Shown piece by piece: positions 5,355 to 10,159 of a stretch of 10,159 bases of DNA. Below the pieces are notes generated by a model that ran no database searches, was not told the DNA's origin, and saw only the letters and a program-made list of their open reading frames with translations. Source of the stretch: Candidatus Thalassarchaeaceae archaeon (GTDB taxonomy: Archaea > Thermoplasmatota > Poseidoniia > Poseidoniales > Thalassarchaeaceae); assembly GCA_013329905.1 (NCBI GenBank), contig DUJH01000038.1:15525-25683 (forward strand), written 5' to 3'. The translations under genes were made by a program, and so were the position numbers. Every line of letters starts with the position of its first letter. The first letter of the stretch is position 1.

Positions 5355-6305
5355 TCAGAGCTCGCGATAAGCCTGCCATGCGTCGTTATTGCATAGGTAG
5401 GTCAGCAGCGACATCTGTGCCCACATGCGGTTCTCAGCCTGATCGAGGACGATACTATTCTTCGAATCAATCACACCATCGGTGACTTCCTCACCGCGGT
5501 GTGCGGGTAAGCAGTGCATGAAAATATAGTCTGGGCGAGCGTATGCGACGAGTTCTTCGTTTACTTGAAAACCCTCGAATGCATCGATTTTTTCCTCCAT
5601 GTGTTCCTCACCCATAGAGACGAAGATATCGGTGTAAATGACACCAGCATCGGTGACGGCTTCGATGGGATCATTCGTGCCGGTGATACTAGCGCCGGTC
5701 TTGGCAGCAATCTCCTGACACCGCGCTAGAACGCCAGCGTCAGGTTCCATCCCGATCGGCGTGGCATACTTCACATCGTATCCGAGTGTCAATCCAGCAA
5801 GCGCCAAATCGTGGAAGACATTGTTTCCATCTCCTACCCAAGCGATGTGACCATCGGAGTTTGCGAATTCACGAATCGCCATCAGGTCGGCAGCAGATTG
5901 GCAAGGATGGTGCATATCGGAGAGAGCATTGATGACTGGAACCGATGCAGTGCGAGCTAATTCAGTAACGTCAGCATGCCCGAAGCAGCGGTAGGTTATA
6001 CCATCAAGAAAGCGCGATAGAACTGCCGCTGTATCGCCAATCGACTCTGATTTTCCGAGTTGAATATCATTTGCTAGAAGAGTCAGAGGTTGCCCGCCGA
6101 GGCGGCTGACGCCGACCTCAAATGATACGCGTGTGCGCGTCGAGGGCTTTTCGTAAATTGAACCGATCGACATGCCGTCGAGCGGCTTGAAATCCTGATG
6201 AATCTCAACATCATGCTTGTAGCGAATCGCCCAGTCGATAATCTCTTCAAAATCATCGACCAAATCATCGATTGCAAGAAGATCCATCTTCTCATTGTCG
6301 CTCAT
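5355..6305 (-). CDS. argF: Ornithine carbamoyltransferase (anabolic)
   Basis: This cytosolic enzyme joins carbamoyl phosphate to ornithine to give citrulline in arginine synthesis. From the ATG at 6305 it is 316 residues, the normal length. It has the carbamoyl-phosphate site STRTR (55-59), HPCQ (133-136), the DGNNV turn (159-163), the ornithine-loop SMGEE (230-234) and the diagnostic HCLPAHRGEEV (264-274) with the catalytic Cys. The motif before SMG reads TDIFVSMG, with Phe where most relatives have Trp. An earlier in-frame ATG at 6329 would add eight residues. The 6305 start is preferred because AGGAG (6315-6319) lies 9 nt upstream, while an ATG at 6287 would give an even shorter but family-like MDLLAIDDL start. 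The gene overlaps the end of the GTPase gene by 14 bp. Confidence 0.94.
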   Translation of the reverse strand: MSDNEKMDLLAIDDLVDDFEEIIDWAIRYKHDVEIHQDFKPLDGMSIGSIYEKPSTRTRVSFEVGVSRLGGQPLTLLANDIQLGKSESIGDTAAVLSRFLDGITYRCFGHADVTELARTASVPVINALSDMHHPCQSAADLMAIREFANSDGHIAWVGDGNNVFHDLALAGLTLGYDVKYATPIGMEPDAGVLARCQEIAAKTGASITGTNDPIEAVTDAGVIYTDIFVSMGEEHMEEKIDAFEGFQVNEELVAYARPDYIFMHCLPAHRGEEVTDGVIDSKNSIVLDQAENRMWAQMSLLTYLCNNDAWQAYREL

Positions 6306-7137
6306 GTTCGATATCTCCTGCAAATCCATCTCTTATATCTGCCATACCACCGAACACAGTCTGGGCAAATGTCAGCAAGTCAGCCAGTCCTTCCTCTTCC
6401 TCGCTAGATAAAGGCACAAGCCCTGGCTGGATGGCCGCATGCTGCATCATGCGTAATTGACCAATTGCGAATTCTGCCCTCGAAGACCCAGAGTGATGAT
6501 CTCTTGACTCGGCTGCAGACTCCTCATACAAGGCAGCCTCCAACGCATCGAGATTATCTCCCCACTCAAGAATCTTTGAAAGGACCTCGGGTTCGAGCAA
6601 ATCAGCCTTCGAAAGGAAGTTAGCAGTTGGTAGACCCAAGCGGAAGTGAACAATTGATGAAAGAAGCATCTGAGAAACGAATCCGCTTGGTGTCTGAGAC
6701 AGCATCGGGTCGAATAAGAAAGCCAAGCACGCACGACCCTGACCGAGTACCTCAACCAAGTGGGTGCTCGCTTCTCTGAAAGCAAACAATTCAACCTGAC
6801 CTGGCGTATCAATCACCAAAACATCGCCCGACAATCCCTCAATCTCGTCAAACACATCCTCTGCCTGAGCTGCGACCAAGTCAGCAGCCAAGATTTGGGC
6901 CCCGTTGGGGCCGAGGTCGTACTCGTCCATTACGTCGGCTAAAGAGACCAAATCGCGAACATCGAACTCAGGGTCGTAATGGACTCGTTCGGCACCCGGA
7001 TCGAGATTGATACACAGCACATCCACCTGTAGGAATCTAGCCCAGCGTTGGAAGGCAGTGACTAATGTGCTCTTTCCAGCACCAGCAGTACCGACTACAA
7101 AGATGACCGGGGGAGTGGTTCCGTCTTGATTGCTCAT
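6292..7137 (-). CDS. GPN-loop GTPase
   Basis: The product has 281 residues from the ATG at 7137. It has Walker A GTAGAGKST (16-24), NLDPGAE (44-50), the family-defining Gly-Pro-Asn loop in DLGPNGAQ (74-81), Walker B/G3 DTPGQ (110-114) and a base-recognition motif SKAD (176-179) where classic GTPases have NKxD. GPN-loop GTPases are homodimers in archaea; their eukaryotic relatives Gpn1-3 are needed for RNA polymerase II assembly and import, and the archaeal role is thought to be related but is less clear. A TTG at 7167 would extend the frame by ten residues. The ATG at 7137 is preferred because AGGA (7142-7145) lies just upstream and the extension is not family-like. It is followed by argF with a 14-bp overlap, indicating co-transcription. 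Confidence 0.92.
   Translation of the reverse strand: MSNQDGTTPPVIFVVGTAGAGKSTLVTAFQRWARFLQVDVLCINLDPGAERVHYDPEFDVRDLVSLADVMDEYDLGPNGAQILAADLVAAQAEDVFDEIEGLSGDVLVIDTPGQVELFAFREASTHLVEVLGQGRACLAFLFDPMLSQTPSGFVSQMLLSSIVHFRLGLPTANFLSKADLLEPEVLSKILEWGDNLDALEAALYEESAAESRDHHSGSSRAEFAIGQLRMMQHAAIQPGLVPLSSEEEEGLADLLTFAQTVFGGMADIRDGFAGDIEHERQ
6315..6319 (-). promoter_or_regulatory. Shine-Dalgarno site for argF inside the GTPase gene
   Basis: On the minus strand AGGAG lies 9 nt before the ATG at 6305, within the last codons of the GTPase gene. It is the reason for choosing that start over the ATG at 6329, which has no such motif. Confidence 0.55.
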
Positions 7138-7263
7138 GGCTTCCTGCCGGCATGAGGGGTAATTCAAACATTCGTGAATCGAATCAGTCCGTAGGACTGT
7201 GAGCGAGCAATGGTTAAACCAATCGAATGCGCGTCCATACTTACCCTCGAGGCTGCTTCCGCC
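7138..7263. other. Divergent intergenic region between GTPase and large gene
   Basis: This 126-bp region must hold promoters in both directions. It contains the 15-bp palindrome at 7185-7199 (listed separately) and a smaller imperfect dyad ATTCGTGAAT (7170-7179). The minus-strand side ends with AGGA before the GTPase ATG. On the plus side GAGG (7249-7252) lies 11 nt before the ATG at 7264, a long spacing. No clear TATA box was identified. If the large gene starts at the ATG at 7210, the region is 54 bp shorter. Confidence 0.4.
7185..7199. promoter_or_regulatory. 15-bp palindrome, candidate operator
   Basis: CAGTCC-GTA-GGACTG is a perfect 6-bp inverted repeat with a 3-bp spacer, set between two divergent genes where a dimeric transcription factor could act on either. 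A dyad this short can occur by chance, so the call rests mainly on location. Confidence 0.35.
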
Positions 7264-10134
7264 ATGTCCGATACTCCACCCCCTCCTCCTCCGGGCATGC
7301 CTCCGTTCCCACCTCCTCCACCCCCACCTGGATTCGATGTGAATGACGAAGAGGACGAGTTTAGCGATATGATTGAACAGGAGGCGGTCGAGGTGGAAGT
7401 CAAGGAAAACGAAGAATCAACATTTGCTCCGCCTCCGCCCATCCCACCAGGCTTCGACATACCTCCACCTACCCCCCCTGGTCTCGATTTACCACCACCA
7501 GCGCCACCTACGGGACTCGAATCACCACCACTTCCTCCTGGAATGGAAGGTATTGCACCTCCGCCGCCTCCTGGATTTGAGGCGGCCGATGAGGAAATTT
7601 CTGAGGCTGCGGCCGACGATGAGGATTGGCTTTCGGAAGAATACGACCTCGAATCCTTCGATGATTCTCTAGCGGCGCTCGATGGGTCACTCGAGGAAGA
7701 TAATACTGAGGAACAAGCTGATGTCGGCGACCTCAATGCAGCACTGGACTCAGCCTTAGCATCGGAACCGAGCGCGGCATTAGATAGTCCGCCAGTGAAT
7801 GACCCATTCGGAGTTCCACCGCCTGCCGACCCCTTCGCATCCGCCTTTGAGGAAGCGATCGAAGAAGTCTCAACTCCGCGAGAACCGGCGCCGGCACTTT
7901 CGAGCAATCTCAGGCCGGCTGCCGAAGTCGACGCGATTCCCGGAGACAAATTACACGTCACTTTGAGAGAAAAGGAGGAATCAGTCCTCAATCCAGATGG
8001 TACGGTTCGCCAGCAATCAATCGACGGTGAACTCATTCTCCGAAATTCAAGCCGCAAGGACCGAGCTTGGGACATCGAGGTTCTCTTGCAGAATACTGGG
8101 GCAACCGATATCGGAGGCGGTGCAATCACCGTCCGTGAACTCGATGCTACTCAGACCACGAATCTTCCCTACACCGCCTCTGGCCCGCGGATGATGATTC
8201 TCCGCGAACACCTCGACACTGAGCCGGAGCGGCCACAAGAGGCCAGTCTCTCGATGGTTTACTCAGAGCATTCTCAGGAAATCCTCGTCCGCCTCAGCGT
8301 TGAGAATATCGCACCTGTCGCTCTCATGGACGTCGTTGTGCGACGCGCCCTTCCTGACAATTTCGAACTTTCAGATGGGCCGGAATACGATATCAAAGAT
8401 AAGGAACTCGTTTGGCGTATCGGGCGACTCTCGGTCGGTGAGAGTGCCACTCTCGAAATTGCACCAAGAGTCACCACTCGAACCATCCAGCGCTTCGCAA
8501 CAGGTACGGTAAGCGGGGCTTATTCGTGCGAAGCGACGGTTTCCCGAGCCCAGTTCGATGCTGTTACATCCAGGGCTCGACAATTCGGCTACGTATCTCC
8601 TAAGGAAGACGACCGACCCGATGTTTTCCATTGCAAACTCGTTGTCGAAAATCGGTCGTCATTCGTTGTTAGTTTATCCGGTGCCACAGTGTGGTTAGCA
8701 GGTCGCAGCGACCCGTTTTTGGAGATGGAGGATATACGAGAAGACATTCCTCCAGAAGGACTCTGGGACTCTCTTGAAAAGCGGATTGAAGCAATTGATA
8801 AACCAAATTTCACTCATGAAATTAATTACTCGATTCTGCCTCGTGCGAACGTCGAATCGACTGGTATCCTCGAGCTGAAGGAGAGGAGTATCAAGGTCCT
8901 CGACGCTGAGGTCAACAAGCAGTACAGCATCTCGCGTATCCGCTCTTATGTCCCCTCAGATCTCGAATGCATAACAGTCGTGGAAAACACCGGTTCGGCC
9001 CCGATAAACGTCATGCGCTTGCTTGACGATATCCCTGGAATTTTCAACATACCTTCTTCAGATCAAGTCCGTATTGAAATTGAAGGGACGGACTTGAATC
9101 ATGATCAATATCGAATCGAGGTGGTTGACGGAACTCAACTCGAAGAGCAACTCATCTCACCTGATTCTCAAGGCCACGCGCTTCGAATCACCGTCGGCAC
9201 CTCGGCCCCACTCGGCTTGCAGCCAGGTAAATCTCTGACGATTAGTTACTCACTACACGCTGAGGACCCATCGCCACAGAATGACAGATTGGCGGCACCT
9301 ATTCGGGCCGATTTCAGTATGGAACGGTTCGGCCCGGTCGCAACAAGATTCTGTAACCGTGCTCCGATGATCAGAGTCGTCCACCGCCGCAGGCGGTTCT
9401 CTACCGGCAAGGAGGTATTCCCGGCTGCCGGTTCGGGTCGTTATGAGATTCTATTGATGTTCCAGAACGACTCCGATAGCGCACTAGAAGATCTCTTGCT
9501 GCACGATGTCGTACCTGGCACTTTCAGCATTGAGAAATCAACCGTGCGATCAAACCAATCGGGAGAACGCTCAATCGATTTCAGCAAGGAATCGGCCAGA
9601 GAGGGAACTCACGTCAGCTGGCCAATCGGCCGCATCGAGAAGAACGAGCGTATCGAAGTTGTTTTCGAGATTCATGGCGATTCCGAGAGCGAATACAAGG
9701 TCGCCGACGCACAGGATTACCACGGCGCCACCTTCGGCGACGAGGTCGACGAAGAACCAAATCTACCCGATTGGGTCGATGAGGCGACGCGATCGATGCC
9801 CGAGCCTCCAGCCCATGAGCCAGAACTGGAGGCTGAGGATGATGTCGAGGAAGAAGAAGCCGAGGTGGCTACCGATGAGGTTACAGAAGAACCTGTAGTG
9901 ACTGAATTAGAACCCGCTGAGGATGAGTCGGTCGACTTCTCAAAGCCACAGGTGCAATCCATCGATCCAGAATGGGTCGGTGATGAAGAAGAGGCCACTG
10001 AGGACTCAGAAGAGGCAGATGAAGACCAATCAGATACTCCTGCTATACCAACTCCAGATGTCTGTCCAGTCTGTGGAACCGAGGCTGCTGTGGGGTCCTC
10101 GTCATGCGAGACTTGCAGTTTCCAATTCAGTTGA
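7264..10134 (+). CDS. Large unknown protein: Pro-rich N-terminus, DUF11-like beta repeats, acidic linker, C-terminal zinc ribbon
   Basis: The product has 956 residues from the ATG at 7264. An in-frame ATG at 7210 adds 18 residues, but MSDTPPPPPPGM looks the more natural start. Residues 1-115 carry about seven P(n)-G-[FLM] units (PPPPPPGM, PPPPPPPGF, PPPIPPGF, PPPTPPGL and so on), split by an acidic stretch. Residues 115-225 are acidic and Ala-rich. Residues 230-815 are beta-rich with repeats resembling DUF11/CARDB-type sandwiches: VENIAPVALMDVVVRRALP followed by VWRIGRLSVGES (W384), VVENTGSAPINVMRLLDDIPG, and FQNDSDSALEDLLLHDVVPG followed by WPIGRIEKNE (W786). An acidic linker (about 815-930) leads to CPVC (934-937) and CETC (948-951), a zinc ribbon. 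No signal peptide or membrane segment is seen, so it is probably cytoplasmic. I do not recognise a named family. A scaffold or binding role is only a guess. Confidence 0.85.
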   Translation: MSDTPPPPPPGMPPFPPPPPPPGFDVNDEEDEFSDMIEQEAVEVEVKENEESTFAPPPPIPPGFDIPPPTPPGLDLPPPAPPTGLESPPLPPGMEGIAPPPPPGFEAADEEISEAAADDEDWLSEEYDLESFDDSLAALDGSLEEDNTEEQADVGDLNAALDSALASEPSAALDSPPVNDPFGVPPPADPFASAFEEAIEEVSTPREPAPALSSNLRPAAEVDAIPGDKLHVTLREKEESVLNPDGTVRQQSIDGELILRNSSRKDRAWDIEVLLQNTGATDIGGGAITVRELDATQTTNLPYTASGPRMMILREHLDTEPERPQEASLSMVYSEHSQEILVRLSVENIAPVALMDVVVRRALPDNFELSDGPEYDIKDKELVWRIGRLSVGESATLEIAPRVTTRTIQRFATGTVSGAYSCEATVSRAQFDAVTSRARQFGYVSPKEDDRPDVFHCKLVVENRSSFVVSLSGATVWLAGRSDPFLEMEDIREDIPPEGLWDSLEKRIEAIDKPNFTHEINYSILPRANVESTGILELKERSIKVLDAEVNKQYSISRIRSYVPSDLECITVVENTGSAPINVMRLLDDIPGIFNIPSSDQVRIEIEGTDLNHDQYRIEVVDGTQLEEQLISPDSQGHALRITVGTSAPLGLQPGKSLTISYSLHAEDPSPQNDRLAAPIRADFSMERFGPVATRFCNRAPMIRVVHRRRRFSTGKEVFPAAGSGRYEILLMFQNDSDSALEDLLLHDVVPGTFSIEKSTVRSNQSGERSIDFSKESAREGTHVSWPIGRIEKNERIEVVFEIHGDSESEYKVADAQDYHGATFGDEVDEEPNLPDWVDEATRSMPEPPAHEPELEAEDDVEEEEAEVATDEVTEEPVVTELEPAEDESVDFSKPQVQSIDPEWVGDEEEATEDSEEADEDQSDTPAIPTPDVCPVCGTEAAVGSSSCETCSFQFS

Positions 10135-10146
10135 GGGCAACTGAAG

Positions 10147-10159
10147 ATGGCTCACATTT
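10147..10159 (+). CDS. Possible start of a following gene, truncated by the window end
   Basis: An ATG at 10147 (MAHI...) is preceded by GAGGG (10133-10137) with 9-nt spacing, overlapping the stop of the large gene. Only four codons are visible, so nothing can be said about the product. If real, it would be co-transcribed with the large gene. Confidence 0.35.

Noticed and set aside
7273..7590. Reading the proline runs as evidence of a formin-like actin regulator
   Set aside because: No FH2 or other actin-related domain follows. The next domains look like beta sandwiches, so only a generic binding tail can be claimed.
7164..8129. Long minus-strand frame rich in Gly and Ser opposite the start of the large gene
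   Set aside because: It is the antisense reading of the proline codons (CCN read as NGG) and acidic codons of the plus-strand gene. It has no start motif and no recognisable domain, whereas the plus frame continues for over 2.8 kb.
1..10159. A defence system, mobile element or prophage
   Set aside because: No transposase, integrase, nuclease, terminal inverted repeat, attachment-site duplication or phage structural gene was recognised, and tRNA-Glu shows no duplicated 3' fragment that I could find.

Overview
The window most likely comes from an archaeon, probably a marine planktonic euryarchaeon of the Marine Group II / Poseidoniales type. That placement is inferred from gene content and not proven. 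The support is a UbiA-family prenyltransferase with the signature of archaeal ether-lipid synthesis (digeranylgeranylglyceryl phosphate synthase), an archease, a GPN-loop GTPase, a tRNA-Glu with an archaeal-type D arm and discriminator A, and a secreted Ca-binding aspartate-repeat protein of a kind common in these organisms. Base composition is close to balanced, and genes are tightly packed with overlaps and occasional good Shine-Dalgarno motifs.

Layout from left to right. Bases 1-1170 (+) are the 3' part of a large secreted protein made of thrombospondin-3-like Asp-rich calcium loops. Bases 1230-1703 (+) encode an archease, which meets a TauE/SafE membrane permease on the minus strand (2438-1710) tail to tail, 6 bp apart. 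Behind the permease on the minus strand lie GMP reductase (3551-2499) and tRNA-Glu(CTC) (3729-3652). The 60-bp gap between guaC and the permease holds a perfect 11-bp inverted repeat. A divergent spacer of roughly 130-400 bp with a pyrimidine-rich hexamer repeat then separates the tRNA from a plus-strand cluster: a doubtful small ORF, a small winged-helix-like protein, and the UbiA prenyltransferase, joined by TGATG and GTGA overlaps.

The cluster converges on a minus-strand pair in which a GPN-loop GTPase (7137-6292) is followed by an overlapping ornithine carbamoyltransferase gene, argF (6305-5355). Divergent from the GTPase, behind a 15-bp palindrome, is a very large plus-strand gene (7264-10134) of unknown function. 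Its product has a proline-rich N-terminus with repeated P(n)-G-[FLM] units, a long beta-rich middle resembling DUF11/CARDB-type repeats, an acidic linker and a C-terminal CxxC...CxxC zinc ribbon. A possible further gene begins at 10147.

Most of the window is housekeeping: tRNA processing, purine interconversion, arginine synthesis, lipid synthesis and a GTPase linked to RNA polymerase assembly. I see no defence system, CRISPR array, insertion sequence or prophage. The least explained object is the large proline-rich/DUF11-like/zinc-ribbon protein. The AT-richer permease gene with its hairpin, and the archease with a substituted signature residue, are secondary points of interest.
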